Positions 28,026 to 37,602 are shown, counted from the first letter of the stretch. The stretch: DNA of 64,000 bases from Gardnerella leopoldii (GCF_003293675.1 NZ_CP029984.1:1444472-1508471), one strand, 5' to 3'. Numbers and translations: made by a program. The notes: generated by a model from the sequence alone, not told the origin.

Positions 28026-28224
28026 ATTTTGAAGTTGCGTAATTATGTACAAGCAAAGAGTACAATCAGCAATTAGATATATTTTTCGTTTCGTGCCCCG
28101 CGCCTTACGAAATATGAAACATATGATCTAGTTGATATATATGCCGCGAGAATGATTGAATTGAGTATGTGAGTGAGCGGCACTGAATTGAGGCGTGTGA
28201 ACGGATTGCTATAAGGAGGCACTT

Positions 28225-29079
28225 ATGGATGTGATGGTTGATGTTTTACAGAAGACCACGACTGTAGCTTCTACTGTAGCTTCGAATAAACCAGAGCTAC
28301 CTGATATTAGTGAGTTTTTGCCTCCAGAGATTTTGTTCCAAGGCACTCCATTTGCCATGAACCGAATTGTTATGGTGCGTATTATTATGGCCGTAATCGT
28401 TATGATTATTTTTGGCATTGGAGCAGCTCGCGCAAAAGTGGTTCCAGGAAGATTCCAAAGCGTGCTAGAAATTCTAATGGACTTTGTGCGATTTAACATT
28501 GTGTACGAAATGATTGGCGAAGAGCGCGGCAAGCGTTATGTGCCAATGATAACAACTCTTTTTATAACAATATTTTTCTTTAATCTTTGCTCAGTTATTC
28601 CAGGCTTAAATATGGCTGCAACAGCAACTATTACAGGGCCATTAGTGTTTGCTCTTTGGGTTGTATGCCAATACTTAATAACTGGAATTAGAGAAAAAGG
28701 ATTCCTAACGTTCTTCCGCGAATCCTTGTTCCCAGCAGGCGTGCCATGGCCAATTTACTTTATTCTTACGCCATTGCAGCTTCTGGAATTGTTGATTGTG
28801 CGACCACTTTCGCTTACAATCCGTTTGTTTGCGAATATGATTGCTGGCCATTTGCTGGTGGCCACTTGTCTAGTATTCACCAACTTCTTTGTGGTGGATT
28901 CCAGCAATAAACTCCTTGCCTTAGGCGGTGCATTATGGCTGCTTGGTGGCATTCTGTTTACAGTATTCGAAGTAATAGTCGCAGGCTTGCAGGCGTTTAT
29001 TTTTACCGTTCTTGCATCTGTGTATATTTCGGAAAGTTACCCCGAGAAAGAAGAAAAATCTGCTGTTGCTATTGCATAA
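28225..29079 (+). CDS. atpB: ATP synthase subunit a
   Basis: 284 residues, integral membrane stator of F0 that forms the proton half-channels against the c ring. The conserved helix LSLTIRLFANMIAGH carries the essential Arg. An AAGGAGG ribosome site stands 5-6 nt before ATG 28225. It is the first gene of the eight-gene atp operon; no atpI-like gene precedes it, only about 200 nt of leader after metA. Confidence 0.97.
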   Translation: MDVMVDVLQKTTTVASTVASNKPELPDISEFLPPEILFQGTPFAMNRIVMVRIIMAVIVMIIFGIGAARAKVVPGRFQSVLEILMDFVRFNIVYEMIGEERGKRYVPMITTLFITIFFFNLCSVIPGLNMAATATITGPLVFALWVVCQYLITGIREKGFLTFFRESLFPAGVPWPIYFILTPLQLLELLIVRPLSLTIRLFANMIAGHLLVATCLVFTNFFVVDSSNKLLALGGALWLLGGILFTVFEVIVAGLQAFIFTVLASVYISESYPEKEEKSAVAIA

Positions 29080-29179
29080 ATAGGTAAAACTAATTAAAGC
29101 TAGTTAAAGCAAACAGATAAAACAGGTTTAATAATCTTAGGGTTTATAACTGGTTACTGTTCCTAAAGAAAGGAAACCA

Positions 29180-29413
29180 ATGAATAGTATCATCGCTCTC
29201 GCAGGATTGACGGGCAACCTTAGCATTCTAGGCTTTGCTGTTGCTACTCTTTCCCCTGCTATCGGAATGGCAATGGTTGTAGCCAAGGCTATGGAATCCA
29301 CTGCACGCCAGCCAGAAGTTGGCAACCGTATTCAGTTGTTCATGTTTATTGGCTTGGCATTCATTGAGGTTCTGGGCTTGCTCGGATTCGTTGCCTACAT
29401 TATGGGAAGCTGA
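29180..29413 (+). CDS. atpE: ATP synthase subunit c
   Basis: 77 residues, a two-helix hairpin of the F0 rotor ring. The polar loop reads ARQPEV and the proton-binding carboxylate is the Glu in GLAFIEVLGLLGF, on the second helix. An AAAGAAAGGA ribosome site precedes the ATG, as expected for a subunit made in excess. Confidence 0.98.
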   Translation: MNSIIALAGLTGNLSILGFAVATLSPAIGMAMVVAKAMESTARQPEVGNRIQLFMFIGLAFIEVLGLLGFVAYIMGS

Positions 29414-29473
29414 ACCGAACGAAACAACTCGTTCCAACGCATACAAGTGTTGAAAGAATAGAAAGGACAAGCC

Positions 29474-30016
29474 ATGGCATATGCAGCCGAAACTAATAAA
29501 CTGGCGTTGTTCTTGCCGGAGCCTTACGACGTTATATGGTCGCTGGTTGTTTTAGTTGTTCTTGCAGCGTTTTTCTACAAGTTCGTTATGCCTAAATTCC
29601 AGGCAATTCTTGATGAGCGTGCAGAAAAAATTGAAGGTGGAATGGCTAAGGCTGCTAATGTGCAGCGTGAAGCAGATGAGTTAAAGAGCCAGATTGAAAA
29701 CGAACTTTCTCAAGCTCAAACTGATGCTGCAAATACTCGTGAAGAGGCTCGATCGGAAGCTTCAAAAATTATTGGCGAAGCTAGACAACGCGCTGAAAAG
29801 GATGCTGCGAAGATTATCAGTGAAGCACAGCATTCTATTGAGGCTCAGCATAAGCATGCCATGTCCAGCCTCCAAGGAGAAGTGTCGGTTCTTGCAGCAG
29901 CTTTAGCTGGCAAGATTCTTGCATCCAAATTGGATGACGATACCGTCAGTTCCAAGATTATTGATCATGTGATCGATGAAGTTGGAGACACTAAAAATTC
30001 GGATCAAAGCAAGTAA
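29474..30016 (+). CDS. atpF: ATP synthase subunit b
   Basis: 180 residues: one N-terminal membrane helix (VIWSLVVLVVLAAFFYKFVMP) followed by a long charged amphipathic helix that dimerises as the peripheral stalk and binds F1 through the delta subunit. The length is normal for a non-fused b subunit, unlike the mycobacterial b-delta fusion. Confidence 0.97.
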   Translation: MAYAAETNKLALFLPEPYDVIWSLVVLVVLAAFFYKFVMPKFQAILDERAEKIEGGMAKAANVQREADELKSQIENELSQAQTDAANTREEARSEASKIIGEARQRAEKDAAKIISEAQHSIEAQHKHAMSSLQGEVSVLAAALAGKILASKLDDDTVSSKIIDHVIDEVGDTKNSDQSK

Positions 30017-30114
30017 AGTAATGTGCAAAACTGAATAATCGCAAAATAAAATTACGGTTATTTCGTTTTGTATTATTTGCGTTACTTCGTTTTTACAGAA
30101 ACGAGGAGGTAAGA

Positions 30115-30696
30115 ATGCCAGAAAAGGCAGCGCGAGTAAACGATAGTTTGTCGCGTTCTTCGCTTGCTCAGGCCATCTCAGATGCGCACGATGAAGCGCA
30201 GCGCATTTCGGACGAGCTTTCGTCAATGATGGACATGATTGATAAGTATCCTGAGCTTTCTGATGCGATTACTGATCCGAATAGGTCTTCGGAAGATAAG
30301 TCTCGCCTTATTGACGAGCTTATTGGAGGTAAGGCGCACCCTGTTGTATTGCGCATTATGCATTATCTAGTAGGAACTTGGCACGGAGGTGCCGAAAGCG
30401 GTAAAACAGGTAGCTTCGGCGGCGCTTGGTCAGGATTTGAGCGTGAAGCTGGAGAAACATTGGTTACAGTCACTACTGCTCAGCCGCTTACAGATAAGCA
30501 AATTAAGCGTTTGATTGAAATCTACAGCGATAAGTTGGGTCATCGTGCATACATTAACCCAATTGTGGATCCAAACGTGCTTGGTGGCATGCGTATACAA
30601 ATCGGTGATCAAATAACCGATCGCACCATGTTGATGCAGCTTAAGCAGTTGCAGCGTTCTGCACGAAATGGTGCTTGGACACAGGCAGTGAAGTAG
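30115..30696 (+). CDS. atpH: ATP synthase subunit delta, compact form
   Basis: 193 residues. The C-terminal domain ([19 protein letters not shown]...[21 protein letters not shown]) is typical of delta/OSCP. The N-terminal helical domain is shortened: after [14 protein letters not shown] the sequence goes into a Gly/Ser-rich bridge ([17 protein letters not shown]), where I recall bifidobacterial delta subunits continuing for about 80 more residues. Known role: couples F1 to the b stalk. The reading frame is open throughout, so this looks like an in-frame internal deletion rather than a pseudogene. Confidence 0.93.
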   Translation: MPEKAARVNDSLSRSSLAQAISDAHDEAQRISDELSSMMDMIDKYPELSDAITDPNRSSEDKSRLIDELIGGKAHPVVLRIMHYLVGTWHGGAESGKTGSFGGAWSGFEREAGETLVTVTTAQPLTDKQIKRLIEIYSDKLGHRAYINPIVDPNVLGGMRIQIGDQITDRTMLMQLKQLQRSARNGAWTQAVK

Positions 30697-30712
30697 TAAA
30701 TTAAGGAGAATT

Positions 30713-32374
30713 ATGGCGGAACTATCTATTGATCCCGCCCTGATACGCAAGGCACTCGACGGGTTCGTTGACTCGTATAAGCCTGCAGACATGCCAACGC
30801 AAGAAGTTGGCTATGTTGTTACGGCTGGTGACGGCATTGCACACGTAGCTGGATTGTCCGGCTGCATGGCAAACGAGCTGCTCACATTCGAGAACGATAC
30901 CTTGGGTCTTGCGTTCAACCTTGATGCACACGAAATCGGCGTTGTTATTCTCGGCGATTTTACAGGCATTGAGGAAGGGCAGGAAGTATACCGCACAGGC
31001 GAGGTGTTGTCTGTGCCGGTTGGTGACGCTTATCTTGGTCGTACCGTTGATCCGTTGGGTAATCCAATCGATGGTTTGGGTGCGATTGAGTGCAATGAGC
31101 GTCGTATTCTTGAAGCCCAGGCTCCAGACGTTATTCACCGTCATCCAGTCGATGAACCATTGTCTACTGGTTTGAAGGCTATTGACGCAATGACGCCAAT
31201 AGGTCGTGGTCAGCGCCAGTTGATTATTGGTGATCGTCAAACAGGTAAGACTGCAATCGCAATAGATACGATTATTAACCAGCGGGCTAACTGGGAAACT
31301 GGAGATCCAAAGAAACAGGTTCGCTGCATTTATGTAGCAATCGGTCAAAAGGGTTCCACTATTGCTTCAGTGCGTCAAAGCCTTGAAGAAGCAGGAGCTA
31401 TGAAGTACACCACAATCGTGGCAAGCCCAGCTTCTGATTCTGCAGGTTTTAAATACATTGCACCTTACACTGGTTCTGCAATCGGTCAGCACTGGATGTA
31501 CAACGGCAAACACGTTTTGATTGTTTTCGATGATTTGTCGAAACAAGCAGAAGCATACCGTTCAATTTCCCTGCTTTTGCGTCGTCCACCTGGGCGTGAA
31601 GCTTACCCAGGCGACGTGTTCTACTTGCACTCTCGTCTGCTTGAACGTTGTGCTAAGCTTTCTGACGATTTGGGTGGCGGTTCTATGACCGGTCTTCCAA
31701 TTATCGAAACCAAGGCAAACGATGTTTCTGCATACATTCCAACCAACGTGATTTCTATCACCGATGGTCAGATCTTCTTGCAGTCTGATTTGTTCAACGC
31801 AGGTCAGCGTCCAGCAGTAGACGTTGGTATTTCCGTGTCTCGTGTTGGTGGCGCAGCTCAGGCTAAGGCTTTGAAGAAAGTCTCCGGCATGTTGAAGATT
31901 TCCTTGGCTCGTTACAAGTCTTTGGAATCCTTCGCAATGTTCGCTTCTGATCTGGATGCAGCCTCAAAGGCACAGCTTACTCGCGGTGCTCGTTTGACTG
32001 AGCTACTTAAGCAGAAGCAGTTCTCTCCTCGAGCAATGGAGCAAGAAGTTGTTTCTGTGTGGGCTGGTACTCATGGAAAGCTTGACGATATTCCTGTGAA
32101 GGATGTGTTGCGTTTCGAAAGCGAATTGTTGGATTACTTGGATAAAGGAACCGACATTTTGCAAGTAATTCGCGATACTGAAGACTTCACTAAGGAAACT
32201 GAAGCTAAGCTTGATGCAGCCATTGATGATTTCCGTAGGACGTTTAAGACATCTGCTGGCAAACCTTTGATTGTAAAGGATTCTTTGCCGCCGGCTGAAA
32301 ACCCTGCTCCTGTTGAGAAGGAACAGCTTGTAGCTAAGCCAAAAGCAGACAGTCGCGAGCCTGAGGGGAAGTAG
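30713..32374 (+). CDS. atpA: ATP synthase subunit alpha
   Basis: 553 residues, the non-catalytic nucleotide-binding subunit of F1. P-loop [11 protein letters not shown] and the [20 protein letters not shown] region are conserved. The C-terminus extends beyond E. coli alpha by about 40 residues ([20 protein letters not shown], hydrophilic and Pro/Lys-rich). Actinobacterial alpha subunits often carry such C-terminal extensions; in mycobacteria the extension suppresses ATP hydrolysis. Whether this one does so is not known. Confidence 0.98.
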   Translation: MAELSIDPALIRKALDGFVDSYKPADMPTQEVGYVVTAGDGIAHVAGLSGCMANELLTFENDTLGLAFNLDAHEIGVVILGDFTGIEEGQEVYRTGEVLSVPVGDAYLGRTVDPLGNPIDGLGAIECNERRILEAQAPDVIHRHPVDEPLSTGLKAIDAMTPIGRGQRQLIIGDRQTGKTAIAIDTIINQRANWETGDPKKQVRCIYVAIGQKGSTIASVRQSLEEAGAMKYTTIVASPASDSAGFKYIAPYTGSAIGQHWMYNGKHVLIVFDDLSKQAEAYRSISLLLRRPPGREAYPGDVFYLHSRLLERCAKLSDDLGGGSMTGLPIIETKANDVSAYIPTNVISITDGQIFLQSDLFNAGQRPAVDVGISVSRVGGAAQAKALKKVSGMLKISLARYKSLESFAMFASDLDAASKAQLTRGARLTELLKQKQFSPRAMEQEVVSVWAGTHGKLDDIPVKDVLRFESELLDYLDKGTDILQVIRDTEDFTKETEAKLDAAIDDFRRTFKTSAGKPLIVKDSLPPAENPAPVEKEQLVAKPKADSREPEGK

Positions 32375-32377
32375 CGT

Positions 32378-33382
32378 ATGTCCTCCCAACTTGCATTGAA
32401 ATCGAGAATTATTTCCACACAGTCTTTGGGTAAAATCTTTAAGGCTCAGGAAATGATTGCGTCTTCTCATATCGCTAAAGCGCGAGATATTGCGCTTAAT
32501 GCTAAGCCTTATAGTGACGCAATTTTCGATGCCGTGCAGGCGTTGGTAGCTCATCACGAAGCAAATATTAAGCATCCTATTTTTGGTAAAGAGCATGCCG
32601 GCAATCGCGTAGCAGTTTTGGCTCTTACTTCTGATCGTGGTATGGCAGGTGCGTTTACGTCTTCGATTATTCGTGAGACTGAAGCACTTCTTGCAAAACT
32701 CGATGCAGAAGGTAAGCATGCAGAACTGTACGTGTACGGTCGACGTGGTGCAACTTACTACAAGTATCGCAATCGCGATGTGGCAGGTACTTGGGAAGGT
32801 TCTACTGACCATCCTGACGTTACTATTGCTGAAAAGATTTCCGATACTTTAATGGACGCTTATATGACGCCGGAAGCAGAAGGCGGAGTTTCGGAACTGT
32901 ATATTGTGTTCACTGAATTTATAAATATGGTGAGGCAAAAAGTTCGTACGTTACGCATGCTGCCAGTTGAGCTGGTTCCTTTGAAGGACGGTGAAGAGTT
33001 TTCTATGCATCGTCCTGACTATGAAGCAGCATCTGGTCCTTCAGCAGCATTGTCGTCTACGAGCGCAGTTTCGGCTCGTGAAGAAGCAGTGAGTCGCAGC
33101 AATCCAGAAGCTGTGGAGTATTGCTTCGAACCAAGCCCGGATGAAGTATTGGATGCTGTTTTGCCGAAGTATATTCAGTCTCGTATTCACGAGTGCTTAC
33201 TTACTTCTGCTGCTTCCGAAACGGCAAGCAGACAGAACGCTATGCATACGGCTACAGATAACGCCCGCAATTTGGTGGATGATTTGACAAGAAAGCTTAA
33301 TGCTTCTCGTCAGGCATCCATTACTCAAGAACTTACCGAGATTATCGGCAGCGCTGATGCGCTGAATAATGAGGAGGATTAG
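32378..33382 (+). CDS. atpG: ATP synthase subunit gamma with Ser/Ala-rich insertion
   Basis: 334 residues against about 287 in E. coli. The rotor coiled coil is conserved at both ends (KSRIISTQSLGKIFKAQEMIASS near the N-terminus; ASRQNAMHTATDNARNLVDDL near the C-terminus). Most of the extra length lies between VPLKDGEEF and YCFEPSPDEVLDAVLPKY: roughly 35 residues rich in Ser and Ala. It begins 4 nt after atpA. The insertion is surface-exposed by position (inference). Confidence 0.96.
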   Translation: MSSQLALKSRIISTQSLGKIFKAQEMIASSHIAKARDIALNAKPYSDAIFDAVQALVAHHEANIKHPIFGKEHAGNRVAVLALTSDRGMAGAFTSSIIRETEALLAKLDAEGKHAELYVYGRRGATYYKYRNRDVAGTWEGSTDHPDVTIAEKISDTLMDAYMTPEAEGGVSELYIVFTEFINMVRQKVRTLRMLPVELVPLKDGEEFSMHRPDYEAASGPSAALSSTSAVSAREEAVSRSNPEAVEYCFEPSPDEVLDAVLPKYIQSRIHECLLTSAASETASRQNAMHTATDNARNLVDDLTRKLNASRQASITQELTEIIGSADALNNEED

Positions 33383-34876
<1,494 letters not shown>

Positions 34877-34878
34877 TT

Positions 34879-35193
34879 ATGTCGGAGAAGCAAGTAAAAT
34901 CGCTGCACGTTAGTGTGGTGGCAGCCAGGCATCCTGTTTGGGAAGGTGACGCCAAGTTCGTGGTTATTCCTTCTGTGAATGGCGCTATGGGCGTGCTTCC
35001 TGGACATGAGGCTGTGCTTGCGTTGATTGATCACGGTTTTGTGAAGGTTGACGATTTGAAGGGTGTGCGTCACGTTTTTAAAGTGACAGACGGCTTCTTC
35101 TCTGTTGATTCTGATCATATTACTATTGCTGTTGAGCATAGTTGTAACGTTGATAAAGACGGCAACGTGCTGCCTAACGCTAAGGTGATTTAG
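34879..35193 (+). CDS. atpC: ATP synthase subunit epsilon
   Basis: 104 residues from ATG 34879, 2 nt after atpD. It has the N-terminal beta-sandwich (VSVVAARHPVWEGDAKFVVIPSVNGAMGVLPGHEAVLALI) but is short, ending soon after HSCNVDKDGNVLPNAKVI, so the C-terminal helical hairpin that inhibits ATPase activity in E. coli is essentially missing. Short epsilon is typical of bifidobacteria and related actinobacteria. It is the last gene of the operon. Confidence 0.96.
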   Translation: MSEKQVKSLHVSVVAARHPVWEGDAKFVVIPSVNGAMGVLPGHEAVLALIDHGFVKVDDLKGVRHVFKVTDGFFSVDSDHITIAVEHSCNVDKDGNVLPNAKVI

Positions 35194-35217
35194 GCTTACG
35201 TATAAGTGAAGTAAGCG

Positions 35218-35256
35218 AAAAGGCAGGAGTTTGGGTATCCCGAGCTCCTGCCTTTT
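35218..35256 (+). terminator. Strong terminator of the atp operon
   Basis: AAAAGGCAGGAG (35218-35229) and CTCCTGCCTTTT (35245-35256) form a perfect 12-bp stem 24 nt after atpC, followed by GTTTTTGG. The loop can pair further through GGG/CCC. Confidence 0.95.
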
Positions 35257-35271
35257 GTTTTTGGCGCGCGT

Positions 35272-35443
35272 TGTAAAGTTTCTGACGTTTTTTGGTGTGT
35301 AGACGACTTTTTCTTTACTCGCGTGTAAAGTTTCTGCCGTTTTTCTGCTATTTCGCGACTGTTTCTTTACATGACTGTAAAGTTTCTGACGTTTTACAGC
35401 CTTAATCCGACCGAAACTTTACGCCGCTGTAAAGTTTCTGCCG
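35272..35443 (+). repeat. 52-nt tandem array, 3.3 copies, with internal dyads
   Basis: TGTAAAGTTTCTG(A/C)CG starts at 35272, 35324, 35376 and 35428, exactly 52 nt apart each time. Before copies 2, 3 and 4 a CTTTAC lies 6 nt upstream of GTAAAG, so each junction is a CTTTAC-N6-GTAAAG dyad. At the last junction it extends to GAAACTTTAC (35413-35422) and GTAAAGTTTC (35429-35438). The intervening 15-20 nt vary between units. Confidence 0.92.
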
Positions 35444-35461
35444 CGCAGTGGTGCGAGGTTT

Positions 35462-35571
35462 GTTATGAGCTTTGGCTTGGTTTCGGTTTGAGCTTTGGTT
35501 TGGGTTTAGGCTTTGTTTTGGTTTGAGCTTTGGTTTGAGTTTAGGCTTTGGTTTGGGTTTTGGGATTGTGT
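35462..35571 (+). repeat. G/T-rich low-complexity tract
   Basis: About 110 nt made of GAGCTTTGG, GGTTTGGG and GTTTAGGC words in irregular 6- and 12-nt steps (GAGCTTTGG begins at 35467, 35490 and 35525). The plus strand is almost free of C and A. The minus strand would encode Pro-Lys repeats, but no gene context supports translation. Confidence 0.8.
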
Positions 35572-35647
35572 TGGCGATAGTAGCAGTATCGCGCTCCAAT
35601 TTGGGATCATCGTTAATTTTGTTTTCAGAATCGCAGTATGCAGTATT

Positions 35648-35716
35648 TTTCACTTTTGAAAATAGATGCGTAGTTTCACTTTCAAAACTTTAATATTTTT
35701 TCACTTTTGAAAGTGA
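35648..35716 (+). repeat. 25-26-nt tandem array, about 2.7 copies
   Basis: TTTCACTTT begins at 35648, 35674 and 35699. The first and third copies share TTTTTCACTTTTGAAA; the third ends in a TCACTTT-TG-AAAGTGA dyad (35701-35716). Confidence 0.8.
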
Positions 35717-35814
35717 GTACCTATTTGCGTTCGCGCGCGAAGGCTCTTTTCTTTATGCATTTTCCGATTGCGTTCTGTTTTTTGTGTTTTGCGGCTTGTG
35801 CAAATATCATCTGA

Positions 35815-35849
35815 CTTCGCAAAATTAAAAAATTTTCAAATTTGCGAAG
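35815..35849. repeat. 9-bp perfect inverted repeat
   Basis: CTTCGCAAA (35815-35823) and TTTGCGAAG (35841-35849) flank 17 AT-rich nt. No T-run follows, so an operator-like or structural role is more likely than termination. Confidence 0.7.
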
Positions 35850-35872
35850 TGGGATTTGCTTAGTTTTAAAGT

Positions 35873-35914
35873 GCGTAAATCATGTTGCACCGAAACTAGT
35901 GGCGTTATGTTGCC
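35873..35914 (+). repeat. Left 42-nt direct repeat flanking the fic region
   Basis: This starts with GCGTAAATC and ends with GCGTTATGTTGCC. By my alignment it matches 37367-37408 at 35 of 42 positions, the last 13 bases identical. The pair brackets the fic module and the ATPase stub. Confidence 0.85.
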
Positions 35915-35936
35915 GATGCTGGATTCGTCAAATCGC

Positions 35937-36000
35937 AAAATGTGCTGTAAGTAAAATGTGTTGTAATTGAATATGCTGTAATCAAAATGTATTGCACATA
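35937..36000 (+). repeat. 16-nt iterated motif upstream of the fic antitoxin
   Basis: Four degenerate copies of AAAATGTGCTGTAAGT-like sequence begin near 35937, 35953, 35969 and 35984. They end about 55 nt before the antitoxin start, a location suited to repressor iterons. Confidence 0.7.
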
Positions 36001-36056
36001 GTAAAATAGTTAATAGTTGTTTTTGATTTGGGTGCGTGTGTTGGCAGGGAGAAGAA

Positions 36057-36242
36057 ATGATTGATAAAGAAACGCAACGTAGGCGTCAAGAAAATTTGGG
36101 TCTTGCAATAGCTTCAGGCAGACTTGAAGGCAATTCGCCTTCAAAAGAGTTTCTTTATGACGCAAATCAATATGCTAAAGGTCTTATAACCAGTGACGAA
36201 TTTGTTGCTAGAATGCGTTCTAGATATGGCGTAATGGATTAA
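36057..36242 (+). CDS. VbhA-like antitoxin of a Fic toxin
   Basis: 61 residues from ATG 36057 with a GGGAGAAG ribosome site; upstream in-frame codons lack one. The helix LGLAIASGRLEGNSPSKEF carries SGRLEG, matching the class I Fic inhibitory motif (S/T)xxxE(G/N), whose Glu blocks ATP gamma-phosphate binding in the toxin. It is the first gene of a two-gene operon, 11 nt before the toxin gene. Class I antitoxins are known to bind Fic and often to repress their own promoter; the 16-nt iterons just upstream would suit that (inference). Confidence 0.88.
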   Translation: MIDKETQRRRQENLGLAIASGRLEGNSPSKEFLYDANQYAKGLITSDEFVARMRSRYGVMD

Positions 36243-36253
36243 GTTATTGGGTT

Positions 36254-36982
36254 GTGTGCGTCGTGGAAACAGTTTTTGACCCTTATCTTATTCCTCACAC
36301 AAGGGTATTGAAGAACAAATCTAATATAAATAATCAGATTGAATTAGATAAATATGAGAACGATGCTGTTCTCACAAGATGTTCTATTTTGTACGAAAAT
36401 TTGCCGCATGCTGAAGGAACTGTTAAGCAATTGCAGTGGATTCATCATTATCTTTTCCAGGATGTTTACGATTGGGCTGGTCAGATTCGCACTATTGACA
36501 TGTCTAAAGGCGGTGGCGAGCCGTTTCATCCGCTTGAATATATGGGCGTTGGGATTCGCTACTGTGAGCAAACGCTTAAAAATGATAATTTATTGCAAGG
36601 TTTATCTATTGACGAGTTTATTAGTACGCTAAGCGTAAATTACAATAATTTTAATGTTTTACACCCATTTCGTGAGGGCAATGGTAGAACGCAACGCGTT
36701 TTTTGGGATATAGTTGCGCGAGATGCTGGATACCATTTCGATTGGGGATTAATAACGCAGCGTGTTAACGACGAAGCTTCAATCCAGGCTAAAGATGCTA
36801 ACGATACAAAGCTTCTTGAAGATATGTTCCACATTATTACAAAGCCTTTGCAGGTTGAGCTTTTAGCGCAGCAGCAGTTTGCGCATCTTGTTGAAGAAGA
36901 ATACGAATACGCGCCGAATGTGGCTAGTGTTTTGCAAGATAAGGATTACGCTGCGTATAAAACTCGTTACGGCATAGATTGA
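36254..36982 (+). CDS. Fic-domain AMP-transferase toxin
   Basis: 242 residues from GTG 36254 (GTG 36263 also possible). The full catalytic motif HPFREGNGRTQR is present, matching HxFx(D/E)GNGRxxR, with the beta-hairpin flap region (IRTIDMSKGGGEPF) upstream. Fic enzymes of this class transfer AMP from ATP to target proteins such as DNA gyrase and topoisomerase IV, arresting growth. The target here is unknown. A C-terminal helical region of about 60 residues follows the Fic core. The gene is intact and paired with its antitoxin, so the module should be functional. It sits between two 42-nt direct repeats, suggesting acquisition or duplication at this site. Confidence 0.93.
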   Translation: MCVVETVFDPYLIPHTRVLKNKSNINNQIELDKYENDAVLTRCSILYENLPHAEGTVKQLQWIHHYLFQDVYDWAGQIRTIDMSKGGGEPFHPLEYMGVGIRYCEQTLKNDNLLQGLSIDEFISTLSVNYNNFNVLHPFREGNGRTQRVFWDIVARDAGYHFDWGLITQRVNDEASIQAKDANDTKLLEDMFHIITKPLQVELLAQQQFAHLVEEEYEYAPNVASVLQDKDYAAYKTRYGID

Positions 36983-37016
36983 ATCTAGCAATTATGTATC
37001 GCTATAGTGTGCAATC

Positions 37017-37117
37017 TAAACTTGCAAAAATACAAAGTTTGAGTTATCAATAACCTAAACTTAGGAAAAATCGAAGTTTAGGTCATGAATGACTTAAACT
37101 TGTGAAAAGTTGATTTT
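37017..37117 (+). repeat. 39-nt tandem array, about 2.6 copies
   Basis: TAAACTT begins at 37017, 37056 and 37095, exactly 39 nt apart. Copy 2 contains a perfect 10-bp dyad, ACCTAAACTT (37053-37062) and AAGTTTAGGT (37074-37083). The third copy runs into the ATPase stub. Confidence 0.85.
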
Positions 37118-37318
37118 GTTGCGACTTCTGCTTGCGAAAAGCTTTATATTCAAGTAACTGAAAGCATGATGGATGAGTCTATGCGCGAGCGAGAGTTAAA
37201 GCCGCTTCGGAAGATTCAGAATAATTATGAAAAGCTGGTTATTACTTTGAGTAAGGCTTTAGATGATGATTACGACGGCATTCGTGTTGAAAACATTGTT
37301 GATTGGTTGCTTAAGTAG
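37106..37318 (+). pseudogene. 3' remnant of a DUF4143-type AAA+ ATPase
   Basis: An open stretch of 70 codons ending at TAG 37316-37318. The translation includes KVDFVATSACEKLYIQVTES and RERELKPLRKIQNNYEKLV and ends NIVDWLLK, which is the C-terminal nuclease-like end of ATPases with a DUF4143 domain (usually about 400 residues). A TGA lies directly upstream, there is no start codon or ribosome site, and the missing 5' part is replaced by the 39-nt array. Confidence 0.85.
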
Positions 37319-37366
37319 CGTTGTTTATTTGTTTCTTAGCTAGTTGTTATGGGTATTCATTAAAAC

Positions 37367-37408
37367 GCGTAAATCGTGCTACGCAGAAACGAGTTGCGTT
37401 ATGTTGCC
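37367..37408 (+). repeat. Right 42-nt direct repeat flanking the fic region
   Basis: Imperfect copy (35/42) of 35873-35914 in the same orientation, about 1.5 kb apart. It lies between the ATPase stub and the 50-nt array. Confidence 0.85.
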
Positions 37409-37450
37409 AGTGCCGTAAATATTTCTATAATGCGTTTTTGCAAAAATTTT

Positions 37451-37602
37451 GGTATAGATGAATATTTTTTGCACGCTATGCCTTCATTTTGCCAGAATGT
37501 AGGTATAGGCGAATGTTTTTGTGTGCTATGCTGCTATTTTTTAAAAATGTCGGTATAGAATGAGACTGTCTGTAAACTATGTCGACATTTTGCTGTTTTT
37601 GT
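37451..37602 (+). repeat. 50-51-nt tandem array, three degenerate copies
   Basis: GGTATAG begins at 37451, 37502 and 37552. Each unit then carries GCTATG or ACTATG about 25 nt in and an ATTTT followed by ATGT near its end; copy 3 is the most diverged. It ends about 60 nt before apbE. Confidence 0.8.

Larger units (their letters stand above)
35194..36056. other. Gene-free, repeat-dense spacer
   Basis: 863 nt between atpC and the fic antitoxin gene. After the atp terminator it holds a 52-nt tandem array, a G/T-rich tract, a 25-26-nt array, a 9-bp inverted repeat, the left 42-nt direct repeat and a 16-nt array, each listed separately. The open frames here are repeat-driven and I find no credible gene. 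Confidence 0.8.

Noticed and set aside
35272-35443. CRISPR-like appearance of the 52-nt array
   Set aside because: Conserved part is only about 30 nt, the variable parts are 15-20 nt and partly similar to each other, there are about three units, and no cas genes are present.
35402-35653. Minus-strand frame encoding Pro-Lys repeats
   Set aside because: It is produced by the G/T-rich tract, runs into the 52-nt array, and has no ribosome site or recognisable domain.
37376-37558. Plus-strand frame of 60 codons
   Set aside because: It overlaps the direct repeat and the 50-nt array; its product is repeat-derived and has no ribosome site.
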